Shown here in pieces: positions 32,889 to 42,972 of a DNA stretch of 64,000 bases. Positions within the stretch are counted from its first letter, which is position 1, and the number at the start of each line of letters is the position of its first letter. This DNA comes from Cycas panzhihuaensis (Eukaryota > Cycadophyta), in assembly GCA_023213395.1 (NCBI GenBank), contig CM041465.1, positions 183,713,741 to 183,777,740 of the forward strand, written 5' to 3'. Position numbers and translations under genes: made by a program. The notes under the pieces are model-generated. The model searched no databases, was not told the origin of the DNA, and worked only from the letters and a program-made list of their open reading frames with translations.

Positions 32889-34041
32889 ATGCCACCTAAG
32901 AGGCCTTCGAAGGTGGGAGAACCACAAAAGGATACTTCACCTAAGGGGAAAGAAACAAGAAGACAGAGGGCATTACAATGGTCAAAGTAGTCAAAATTAT
33001 GAAGGGCAAAAAGATTAAGTTTGCATAATAACGAGACTAAGTGACAATTCGTTGAAGAATTTGAGGCAAGTGGAGCCCAGACACCTCAAGAACAAGGAGA
33101 GGGAAATAATGGCAAGCAAATGGTACTAACACCTGCCCCAATCAAGTATGACCTTTTAAGCCCAGAAAAGGAGGAAAAACTAAAAGTAAATGAGGAACAC
33201 AACAACACCCTAAGGAAGGAGGAGCATACACCTATGGAGGATACCCTAAAGGACCCGAGCGATAGCGAGAAGAAGGTGGAGGAAGTTCCTTTGATATATT
33301 GGGAAAATAAATTAACAAGGCAACTTTTTGAGGATTCGTCGAATAGGGGGTCTGAGCAATCATATATAATAGTCACACCATTGACGGTACAAGTGCTAGG
33401 AGTACCAGAGCCAATACATTTGAAAACACCATTCAAGAATCCCCTATTTGGAAGGGATAACATTGCATTAAGTACCCCACATACACCACCTAAAGTGAAG
33501 AGTGGAAAAGAAGGAGTAGAATCCTTTCAGAAAGTAAGAGAAGAAGGATCACCATTGGGTGGGACATCAGTGTAGTCACCCAAGATGGACGACTTCAGGG
33601 ATTTTGAAAAAATTGATCTTCAATGACACCTCAGATGCAGTAGAGCATGTATATTTGTTTCAGAACTTGATCGATGTAAAGAAAATCACAGATGAGGATG
33701 AAATAAAGGCAAGATTTGCTTGCACATTGAGGGGGGTACCATTGGCATGGTACAAAGAATTGAATAAGAAAGAAATATGGACCAATATAAAGAAATCCTT
33801 TGAGGAAAGGTTTCAGAAGTTCTGAAACAATGAAGCTGTGGAAATCGCCCTAAGGGAAATAAAGCAGAGACCCGACGAATCAGTATTAACTTACATCAGC
33901 TATGTGAAAATCATCGGAGACAATATGATCAATGAAACAGTGACCAATCACAACATGAAGAATTATTTTGTCAAAGGATTAAACGAAAAGTTAAGGTCTA
34001 TGATGCATGCACATCCACTAAAATCGTTCAAAAACGCCTAG
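32889..34041 (+). pseudogene. A2 gag, N-terminal and capsid part
   Basis: ATG at 32889 (MPPKRPSKVGEPQKDTSP), 2-3 bp after the broken LTR. Three early stops (about 32985-33045), then an open stretch at 33120-33575 (MVLTPAPIKYDLLSPEKEE), a single-base frameshift near 33600 and the capsid part (LIFNDTSDAVEHVYLFQNLI, CTLRGVPLAWYKEL, IKKSFEERFQKF, MMHAHPLKSFKNA). It ends at a TAG (34039-34041); the homologous codon in A1 is TAA, discussed under findings. Confidence 0.87.
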
Positions 34042-34953
34042 GAGTTGGCACTGGATTTTGAAGCAGAAATGGATGCCCAAGTCGAAGGGCATGATCCCCT
34101 TCTACTAAGATTACAAAAAGAAATAAGGGAAATGAAGCAAAGCCAGCAAAGCCGACCCTTCTGTCAGGTGGGAGTCTCAGAAGAAGAGTCAGAAGTTGAA
34201 GCTCTAAGAAGGGAAGTAGCAAGACTTAAGATGAGAAACAACAAAGAGGAGCAAGTAGCAAAGAAAAAGAAGGACTGAGAGTTTAAAGTCAAGAAATCGT
34301 GTCATATCTATGAAGAAAGTTCACACACAACCAAGGAATGTGAAATTAATCCGAAAAACAGTGCATTGCACCAAAGGGATAAATGGTTCCACATATGTGA
34401 TATGGATAGTCACACAACCAAGGATTGTTTTGACAACCCTAGAGGAAGGGCTTATAGAGGACGAGGTAGGGGAAGAGGAGGCAACCCACCTCGAAATACA
34501 TACACAACAAGAAGCATGCAGGAATCTTCAAAAAAGAGGCAACCAATGGGGAGATGTCTGATATGTCTATAATTCAAGCATTGGAAATCAGAATGCCCAA
34601 CTAAACAAGAGTACAAATACAAATCGTTCGTATGCAACAATTGTGGGCTAAGTGAGCATAGAATGGAAGATTGAAAAGGGAAAGCGAAAGCAACCAATCT
34701 AATGACCATCATTCCGAAGAACAACAAAAATGTGAAACTCCAAAAGAAGCAAAAAGAGAACATGGATGAGGGGTACCCAAACCCACAAACCGAGATAAAC
34801 AGATTCAAACAAGCAAAGCAAGTATTAGAAGCGTCAGCCCAATCGGAGACCATGCTACCAATGGGCAAACCAGAAACTAAACACATATACATAAGAAAAA
34901 ACAGATAAAAGGGGAAAGCAAAAGTACTAGAGGAACAGAAAACACAACCTCAA
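34042..34953 (+). pseudogene. A2 nucleocapsid region with zinc knuckles
   Basis: Continues in frame after the stop: ELALDFEAEMDAQVEGHDPL, the helix EEESEVEALRREVARLKM, then four knuckle positions. The first two read CHIYEESSHTTKEC and FHICDMDSHTTKDC, each with a lost Cys; CLICL.FKHWKSEC has a stop; CNNCGLSEHRMED has lost the last Cys to a stop. The Arg/Gly tract YRGRGRGRGG is kept. A1 shows the less damaged version. Confidence 0.85.
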
Positions 34954-35678
34954 ATGGTACAAATGGAGGAATTGTTTAAGGGGTTACCGGTAAAAGATAT
35001 TCCACGAATGTTGTTGTTAATAGAAAACATGGTCAAACAATTGCAATTAACAATCCCCTTATGTCAAGTAATAGATTGGATAAAAGGAGGAATACTGCAA
35101 CAACAAGAAATTACCAAGAGATTAAAAAAAATAATGCCATCCTTCGACATGGACACAATGGTAACAATCACTGTATTGGAAGAAAAATTCTCAAGGGTTA
35201 TCGCGGATGGAGGAGCTGTTGTGAATGTATTACTAACCTCGACATGTCAGAAGTTGGGGAGCCCAAAGCTAGAAGCAGCTACTTATTCGCTAAAATTGGC
35301 AAATGAATTGTTGGTAAGACCTGTGGGAAAACTCGTCAACATCAAGATGGATGTGGCAGGGATTGTCGTCAGAATTGATTTCGCGATTGTAGAAACAGAG
35401 AAGGGTGCAACACCCTATCTGGCCTTATTGGGGAGACCTTGGTTGTACAAAACACAGTGTCTCCAAAGTTGGAGAGACATAACGTTCACATTGTTAGATG
35501 GAGGGAATGAAGTGGTACTTTTGAAGTTGGGAAAGAATTCGATTGAAGTAATACCAGATGACGGTTCAAGTATGACCATTGCGAGTGAAGAAACAACATC
35601 TTTGTTTGATGAAGGGAATCTATACCATATAGCGGAAGAACCAACCAAGATTATCCACCTTCAAGAGATAGTACCAAC
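34954..35678 (+). pseudogene. A2 protease region
   Basis: Long open frame (MVQMEELFKGLPVKDIPRML...) containing the protease-like core: VIADGGAVVNVLLTSTC (D-G-G in the active-site position, as in A1), then GATPYLALLGRPWLYKTQCL. It aligns residue by residue with the A1 552-codon frame. It is cut after EEPTKIIHLQEIVPT by a solo copia LTR at 35679; the frame resumes at 36209 with TYFREIYNSS. Confidence 0.85.
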
Positions 35679-36208
35679 TGTGAGAAAAGGCCAAAGGATT
35701 AAAGTGCCTAAGACCTATAAAGCCAAGATCTTAAAGATAGTTCACCTCCAGTTCTAAATAACATAAAAGCAAAACTAAGATAAGCAAGATGATACCAAGG
35801 TGTGAGGAGGAGGAATTAGTCCTACTCTAAAGAATACCAATTGATTAGCAAAATGGCAGCATAACATTACACTTCAACTCTACATGCGAGACATAAGGAG
35901 AGGTCTCAATATATAGAGTAATTGAGGTTACCTAACACCGTTGGATGTTTGCCAAGTGGCAAACATCCAAGGTACATGCAATGCATGGCTTGCATGTCAT
36001 GCGTGAGGGACGTGTCCATTAGGCTCTCAAGTGAGCAAAAATGCATGAGGGTCCATTTGACCCTTTAGTTACAATGTTATGTCACTAGGATGAAAGTGGG
36101 TGTGCACTTTATCACTTAAGTGATTAGTCACCCCATAAAGTACAAAATAATGAATGAAAGAATAAAAGAATAAAGTACATACTTAACATGTAAACATAAG
36201 GTTTAACA
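35679..36208 (-). repeat. Solo copia LTR inside gypsy A2 (530 bp)
   Basis: TGTGAGAAAAGG..GGTTTAACA with 5-bp target duplications CCAAC at 35674-35678 and 36209-36213. Removing it and one repeat restores the A2 frame as compared with A1. Read on the minus strand it starts TGTTAAACCTTATGTTTAC and is the same family as the Copia-1 3' LTR (9519-10044). It is the product of recombination between two LTRs of an inserted copia element. Confidence 0.92.
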
Positions 36209-37560
36209 CCAACCTACTTTAGAGAAATCTACAACTCTTCAAATGATGAAAATGGGATGAAATTTGTAGATTATTGGTTGCAGGATGCCTATGAAGTTGA
36301 TTCTCCTTCTTATAGATATAATTTACTATCTAAATATGTAACTGATGACATTTACGATAATTCAAAATCTTTTGAGTATATGGCAACTAATAGTAGCGTA
36401 GAAAATAGTATGGAAACTAATAACAACCTAACCCTAGACCTAAACCCCCCTATACCTAGTATACCTAGTTTATTTCATAACTCTATAATATGTAGTACTA
36501 ATCCTAACCCCTCCTCTACCTTAGGTGTGGGTCCTAAGGTAGATTACCTATCCCCACCTCTATTACAACCCGAGGAAGGAAGTAGCAATCCTTCCTCATC
36601 CTCTTTGGAGGTATACCCACTCAGCGATCGGTCCCTTCCAAAAATTGGCGTCAAATCCAAGGAAATGGAAGGGGAACTAGCGGAACATACCTCTAGAGAC
36701 TCAAGTCTAGGCAATAGGGTAACCATCCCTGAGGAAAGAAACTTTGAAACTTACATTGGAGATTATATCAAACCCTTTTATGGAAATCAACTATATGGAA
36801 CTACCCATCTTACCCATTGCATAGAATATTGGATAGAAGAAGAGAACTAGGACAAAAGTCAGTGGTACAAGGATCTGATATTAACCTTGCGAGGAATGAC
36901 ATGGTGTTGGTACTTAGCCCACCAAGCTACCCTCTAGGGATGGAAGGAATTACAAGCTGCATTTAGAGCACAATTTGACCACCCCAAATAATTAAACATT
37001 CTATTATTTCATGTTCATGTAGGGAAATGTCCTAACAAACATATTCAAAAATGTAAACAAGAGTGGATATCCTTAAGCGTACCAAAGAAAACATGGAACA
37101 ACCTCTTCTACCACACCTTAGGACAGGTGGCAAGGGATTGGTTCTTAGGGAAAGAACATAACCTAGATGTAACCTGGGGAAACCCTAAAAAATCTTTTAT
37201 AAAAACTTTTTCACATTCATCAGAGGACAAGAACATTGATAAGATACTGAAGGGTATTAGGAGATTAAGTATGAACTTAGAACAAGGAGCCATATTATCA
37301 GTACGCAAGAAAAAGGAAGAATCAGAAGATGAAGGAAAAGAGGAAATTCCTAGTTATCCTGTGGAGTTCACCGAGATCAATTTTGGTGAAAGGGAAATAG
37401 AAGACACCCCCCGCTCATAAAATAGGCGACAAGAAGGATATCGAAACAACCAAGCTGAAAACAATTGGAATTAATGTGGGAAGTAAGAAGGAACCTAAAA
37501 CAATTCAGATTGGAGATTACTGGGATGACCAAATGATAGCAGAAGCCCAACAAAGTTTGA
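36209..37560 (+). pseudogene. A2 spacer and second gag-like segment
   Basis: First part (36257-36850): FVDYWLQDAYEVDSPSYRYN and an Asn/Pro/Ser-rich stretch matching A1. Then, with two stops, a segment absent from A1: LQAAFRAQFDHPK, KQEWISLSVPKKTWNNLFY, LGQVARDWFLGKEHN, VTWGNPKKSFIKTFS (about 36950-37215), followed by an acidic stretch. The pattern L-x-G-x-A-x-x-W-F...W-x-x-x-K-x-x-F resembles Retrotrans_gag, unexpected between protease and RT. Function unknown; the gag resemblance is inference. Confidence 0.6.
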
Positions 37561-38500
37561 AGAGTTTCGCGACATATTTGCATGGTCGTATAAGGATTTG
37601 AAGGGTATTCCCCTAGAGGTTGGAATGCACCATATTGACTTGGTTAAAGGAGCCAAGCTGGTAAAACAGAGACCATACTGGATGAACCCCAAGTATAAAG
37701 AAAAAGTAAAAGCGGAATTAGATAAAACGTTGGAGGTAGGATATATTTATGAAATCAACTACATCGACTGGGTGAGCCCTGTAGTAGTAGTTCCAAAAAA
37801 GAATGGAAGGATACGCGTCTGTGTGGATTACAAACAACTAAACAAAGTGACAAAAAAGGATACCTTTCTGTTACCCTTTACAGAAGATATTTTGGAAGCC
37901 ATGGGAGGAAACAAAATATATTCCTTCACCGACAGATTTAGTGGATATAACTAGGTGCAAATCGCCCTCGAAGACTAGGAAAAATCCATGTTTGTAATAG
38001 AATGGGGAACGTATGCCTATAGAGTGATGTCGTTCAATCTTACAAACGCTCCAGCCACCTTCCAGAGGATAGTGATCAACATATTTCGTAAAATGATTGG
38101 TGAAAAGGTGGCAGTATTTCTAGATGATTGGACATTATACGGTTTTGTGAGAAATCATATGGAGAATTTTAGAAAAATATTGCAAACATGTCAAGAAAAT
38201 AAGTTATGTTTGAACCCAAAGAAGTATACCTTTCTGGTACCATTTGGAAACTTATTGGGCCATATAGTGAGTAAGGAAGGATTGCTAACGGACCTAGCTA
38301 AGGTATCTGCAATCCTACATTTTCCGGTACCGCTCACGAGGAGACAATTGAAAGGATTCTTGGGACTAACCAAATATTATAGAAAATTCATTAGGGGGTA
38401 CGCATGCATATCAGGACCCCTCGAGGAACTATTGAAAAAGGATGTTGAATATGAATGGAGTGGAGAACAACAACAAGCATTCAAAGCATTGAAAAGAAGT
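37560..38500 (+). pseudogene. A2 reverse transcriptase
   Basis: RT motifs in order: EEFRDIFAWSYKDLKGIPLE (37560 on), [72 protein letters not shown], catalytic VAVFLDDWTLYG (x-x-DD present), GHIVSKEGLLTD, and FLGLTKYYRKFIRGYA in the connection. Only two stops (near 37952 and 37976) interrupt the domain. Closest in character to Tat/Athila-type Ty3 RT. Confidence 0.9.
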
Positions 38501-39052
38501 TATAATATTAACACCTATACTGCAATTTCCCAATTGGAAGAAAATCTTCCATGTACACGTCAACGCCTCACAGTATGCCATTCGATGTGTTTTAGCACAA
38601 CCAAGCAATGAGAAGGTGGATCATCCGATATATTTTGCAAGTCGAAAACTTACGAAGGCAGAACAAAATTACAAGCACTCAGAATGGTGTATGCATTGTA
38701 AAAATTCTGACATTATCTATTATTGAACCCATTCCTGTTCTTCGTTGACCATCAAGCACTTATGTACCTAGTAAATAAACCGATAATGAGGGGACGGATT
38801 AGCAGGTGGCTAATGTTATTTCAAGAATTCTCATTTAAAATCATTGTGAAACTTGGGAAAGCTCACATCATACCAGATCAATTATCAAGAATTACAAATG
38901 GAGAAAAGGCTACAAGGGTGTCAAACGACTTTCCCAACGCAGCATTATTCAGTGTAAAGGCAGTACCAATAGATTGGTATGAGGGAATACCAGAGTACTT
39001 AGCAACAGGGGAATTACCGTCGGAATTGGATTGCACGGAATAGCGAAATTTT
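38501..39052 (+). pseudogene. A2 RNase H region
   Basis: After KKDVEYEWSGEQQQAFKALK a frameshift moves the RNase H start out of frame (HVNASQYAIRCVLAQPSNEK can be read near 38555-38615). The frame at 38723-39043 gives FLFFVDHQALMYLVNKPIMR, RISRWLMLFQEFSFKIIVKL and AHIIPDQLSRITNGE, the C-terminal half of a gypsy RNase H. Confidence 0.85.
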
Positions 39053-40372
39053 GTGAGAAAAGCAGAACAATATCAATTAATCAAAGGGGAATTATACAAA
39101 TTGGGACTAGATGAGGTACTACATCAATGCATCAGGCCACATGAGGTTAACCAAATTATGGCCCAAGCACATGAAGGCGTAGCAGGAGGACATATGGGGA
39201 AGTTGGCGACATGGAGGAAGATCTTAATGTCAGGATTCTGGTGGCCATTGATGTTTGAGGATGTAAGAAAATGGATTCAAGCATGCGACTATTGCCAAAG
39301 GGTTGGGAAACCTAATCAGTAGAATTTCCAACCCCTCCACCCAATCCTACCTTTGGCACCGTTCGAGAAATGAGAACTTAATTTCATCGAACCAATCAAA
39401 CTGGCCACCAGGCGATCTCAAGCTCGATTTATCCTAGTGGCAACTGATTACATAACAAAATGGGTGGAAGCAAGAGCATTAAGGAAAGCAAACTCAGAAA
39501 GTACGGTATGATTCCTCTACGAAGTGATTATTACATGATTTGGATGCCCACTAGAAATTGTAAGTGATCAAGGGGTCCATTTCTTCAATCAAACCACAGA
39601 GATATCAACGTCGACCTTCATGATAAACCATCAAAAGTCCACACCATATTACCCAAGGGTGAATGGGCAAGCAGAAAGTTTAATAAGATTATTGAGAATT
39701 GCCTATGGAAGTTTTGCGAAGTGGGAAGATCTGATTGGGCCGAGAAACTCCCATCAGTACTATGGGCTTTCAGAACAACATATAAGAGATCGACAGAGCA
39801 AACACCGTTTCAATTGGTCTATGGAACATAAGCCATTCTTCCTATGGAGTTTGAGATACCGAGCTTAAGAACCGCTATGCAGTGTCAATTGAATGATTTT
39901 CACTCCTTACAACGAAGATTGGAAGAGTTAAGTAAAATTGGAAGAAAATAGGTATATGGCCAAATGGTTACAGAGCATAGAGAAACTACAACAAAAGGTG
40001 TGGCACGATCGGCATCTACACAAACCACAGTTTAAAGAAGGTGACCAAGTCCTTCTCTACGATAGCAAGTTCAAAATGCACCCCAAAAAGCTCAAAATGA
40101 GATGGTTAAGACCCTATATTGCAAAACAAATCATTGAAATGAGTCAATACAACTGCAAGAAATTGATGGACCATTGCTACCAACCGAGTGAATGGTACCT
40201 GTTTGAAACCGTAAGTCGATTAGAAGGAATTACCAGCCGAAACAGCTGGTTATATCATAATGTGTTGCGTGAAGTTGAGGCGAATCGAACTGCCTTGATA
40301 CCAGAATATGATCCAATTCGGTATGGAAACAAAAATTACAAAAAAATCAGAAAACGAGAAAAAGAACCGTAA
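39053..40372 (+). pseudogene. A2 integrase
   Basis: HHCC zinc-binding part: HEGVAGGHMGKLATWRKIL, then CDYCQRVGKPN (39165-39320). Core: FILVATDYITKWVEARALRK near 39430, EIVSDQGVHFFNQ near 39560, STPYYPRVNGQAESLIRLL near 39626-39685, covering the DDE region with stops and a frameshift between. C-terminal part: WHDRHLHKPQFKEGDQVLLY, LKMRWLRPYIAKQI (40000-40130), with no chromodomain. The frame closes at 40372. The A1 fusion joins exactly into this C-terminal segment. Confidence 0.88.
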
Positions 40373-40492
40373 CTCATATCATACACATAAGCAATATGTC
40401 AAATCATAAAAAGGAAGGATATACCACGACAAGAAAAAATCGGAGTGAAGAAAAATTCTGTCAGAAAAATTAGATTTTTCACACATGTACCA

Positions 40493-40760
40493 GCAAAATA
40501 CACTATACGTACTAGAAAAGTATGTTACCAGGTATGCACAATGTAAAAAAATAAGAAAGTAAGCCAAAATACACTATACATACCAAAAAAGTATGCTACC
40601 AGGTACGCATAATGAAAAAAGTGAATAATGAACCGAATTACACTATACGTACCTAAAAAGTACATTGTCAAGTACGCATAGAACAAAGGCCGAATAAGAC
40701 AAAAGTATATAATACGTACCTGCAAACATTCCCGCACGGTATGCAACGAAAAAAGGAGGG
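40493..40760 (+). repeat. 70-bp tandem repeats, about 4 units, in A2
   Basis: Units start at about 40493, 40563, 40633 and 40701, each with ACTATACGTACC-like and AGGTACGCATAATG-like blocks; the fourth is shorter and more diverged. They sit between integrase and the extra ORF. Subterminal tandem repeats are known from Tat-lineage elements. Each unit carries one or more GTAC cores. Confidence 0.8.
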
Positions 40761-41110
40761 TAATTTGAGCCGAATTCACAACAGCAAACGGCCGAAGGGA
40801 ACCCTTATGATCCAAGAGAGCAATGGAGCAAAGATTTGGCACATATTTTGAAGAATAAGTCTAAAAACAGTTAACCATTTTAAAAAAGGTACGCATGTAG
40901 GGTTGGCATTTGCATTTCTTGGTTATAACAATTCTACTTTTGGGAATCCCATAGTCAGTGACCATGTGGACAGTAGGGTGCCAGGAAACCTTCCTGCTTA
41001 AGCATAAAAAGGAGTTACAGGGATTGCCTTCATAATTTAGGGCTAAAGTCAAGCAGGCAGGATGGGGGGAATATATATACTGTAACCCTCTCTATTTTGT
41101 CCAAGAACTC
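40761..41110. other. A2 spacer before the extra ORF
   Basis: Non-coding; open frames here are shadows. AGGATGGGGGGAATATATATAC near 41060 gives a TATA-like stretch about 50 bp before the extra ORF, which could serve a separate transcript, but this is conjecture. Confidence 0.35.
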
Positions 41111-42051
41111 ATGGAGAATATTTTATTGGAACCCAAAAAGGACCTAAAGAAAGTTAAGCTAGATGCAGAGATAATTCATCTACTCACAGGACTCCCAAAC
41201 GAGGGGGAAGTCCCCACAGCCACCAAAAGGTCAGAAGTGGACCGTGAGACCTGGCTGAAGGAATTTTGCCAGGAAAACAATCAATTAACCTCGGGAGGAA
41301 TTCGAGTGGTAGATATAAAAATGCCAAATTACAATGGGTGGCCAAAGTTATAAATTCAAGATTTTTATCAAAAAGGAAATATACATACATTCCAGGGGGA
41401 ATGATGCCAATACTACCGAAGATTCGGGATGAAGAAAAACTTAATTGGTCAAAATTCTTGGCAGTGAATATGGTGCAACAGATTTAGGAAGTGATGACAC
41501 ACCCACTCCATCATCCCTCCTTGTTATTAGCTATTCTATTTTACTAATGTCCAGGTGTACAACTTTTAAAAGCAACCATTCCTCCAAATGAACCGCTTAT
41601 AAAGCAATGGGTGACTGAATTTCTGGAGACCACCCAGGATAAAGAACTGAAGAAAAGAATACAAAAGGAGATGACAAAAGTTCTCAAATAATTGCAACAA
41701 ACTCCTGGGACACCTATTCCACACCGTGCCAAGCAAGCAATCCGGAAAAGCAGTAAAAGAAGGAAGAACAAGGAAGAACCCAAGGAGGAGGAAGAAATAG
41801 AGCCCTCACTTGAAGAATGGGAAGAATTCCCTCCTGTAATGGAGAGAGGAGAAACATCAGCACCTCAGCCAACAGATGACAAATCTTGTCAAATAATTCA
41901 ATTGATCAAAGAAATGGAAGAAGGGTACAAAGCAAAAATAGTTGCCCTTCAAGAAAAAATTAAAGAAAAGAATGCAATAATAGCAACCCTTACCCAAATT
42001 AATGAAGAAATCTTGGCTATGAAAGATCCACTAGCAGGGCAGGGGCAATAG
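41111..42051 (+). pseudogene. A2 extra ORF downstream of integrase
   Basis: A sense-strand coding region of about 310 codons with one frameshift (about 41330) and three stops. Start MENILLEPKKDLKKVKLDAE; middle VINSRFLSKRKYTYIPGG, LNWSKFLAVNMVQQI, PLHHPSLLLAILFY; end: basic stretch, acidic stretch (EEPKEEEEIEPSLEEWEEF) and a heptad-like helix (IIQLIKEMEEGYKAKIVALQ). The W-x-x-F-x-x-N-x-x-Q-x-I...PL-x-x-PSL pattern resembles the plant transposon protein domain found near Tat/Athila elements. A1 lacks it completely. Function unknown. Confidence 0.7.
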
Positions 42052-42105
42052 GAGCAGCCCTGAAATAGAGAGGGGGAGGAATACTCCAATTTTTGAAATT
42101 TTTTG

Positions 42106-42123
42106 TTGAGCAAGGATGTTCAA
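42106..42123 (+). other. Conserved hairpin before the A2 3' LTR
   Basis: TTGAGCA-AGGA-TGTTCAA: same stem as A1 except one C-to-T change that still pairs as G-U in RNA. It lies between a polypurine tract (about 42067-42081) and the LTR start (42149), as in A1. Confidence 0.7.
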
Positions 42124-42148
42124 CCCAATCATGTTGACCCAGGATAGA

Positions 42149-42967
42149 TGTTGAGACATATTTTGACACACTAGGCTATGTGGACACTAGAGGTAGGCTA
42201 TATAATCATTGAAGTGCAGGTACAGACCGTACGAAGGTACATATGATATGGAAAGTGAAAGAAATCAACATTCTAGGTACATATGACAGGTGCATACCTG
42301 AATAGGTATGTAATACAAAATACGTACCATTTGCAGTATGCAAGCAAATAGCAAGGGTACGTAGAGCAAAACCAGACCAGTGGATACCTAGGATGATGTC
42401 ATCAACACCCAAGGACGTACAGACGGAAAAGACAGCAATTAAGGTAACTAATCAATGATTAGTGAAAAGGTACATACAAGGTTGAAAGTGTATAGTTATG
42501 ACAGGGAGTCATAACCCTTCAGTGAAAGGACACCAAAAAGGCACATTTAAGGGAACTTGCAAGGACCATTCTAGTGGTGAAAGTCGGGCATTCAAGACAC
42601 ATGGTGGTACGGTAGCCAGCACATATATTCAGTGGTACAGAGTAGTGTACAGGAGATGCATTCCGTGATGCATACCTTCTGGGAATGTATATAATAGAAT
42701 CTAGTATATTCGATTGGAATGTATAGGGAATACATTCCAGCACCTGTTGTATAAAGACTTATTGCTTAATAAAGAAAGAGTTACATGGAAATTGATGATT
42801 CTATGTGTACTATGAGGATTGAATGATGGATATTTGTTGTGTATTGTGTTGTTGTGTGTAATCTGTGACCTTATTGCATGGAATTGTGAATAAATCTGTG
42901 ATGATCTAAGTGTGTGAAGCATGTTGACTGTATCCTAGACTAAACTACCAGTGATCCCTTGACAACA
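42149..42967 (+). repeat. 3' LTR of gypsy A2 (819 bp)
   Basis: TGTTGAGACATATTTTGAC to CCTTGACAACA, followed by the target repeat GGTGC. It is the complete version of the LTR truncated at 32142-32886. The end part aligns with the minus-strand end of the A1 LTR (TGTTGACTGTATCCTA). A TATATAATC block lies near 42200. Confidence 0.92.
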
Positions 42968-42972
42968 GGTGC

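Larger units (their letters stand above)
32142..42967 (+). mobile_element. Gypsy A2, long family-A element nested in Copia-3
   Basis: A 10.8-kb insertion with perfect 5-bp target duplications GGTGC (32137-32141, 42968-42972) that split the Copia-3 codons for GQEH-LVYKL. Order on the plus strand: LTR, gag, zinc knuckles, protease, spacer with a second gag-like segment, RT, RNase H, integrase, 70-bp repeats, extra ORF, polypurine-like tract, hairpin, LTR. RT motifs (PKKNGRIRVCVDYKQLNK, no chromodomain) fit the Tat/Athila side of plant Ty3 elements. A solo copia LTR sits inside. Frames are interrupted by scattered stops. The left LTR has lost its 3' tail and the PBS. Confidence 0.92.

Noticed and set aside
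40493-40760. 70-bp repeats as a CRISPR array
   Set aside because: Units are head-to-tail without unique spacers, in a plant retrotransposon.
40379-40842. Hydrophobic minus-strand ORFs that look like membrane proteins
   Set aside because: They arise from the AT-rich 70-bp tandem repeats of A2 read backwards; the periodicity explains the apparent helices.
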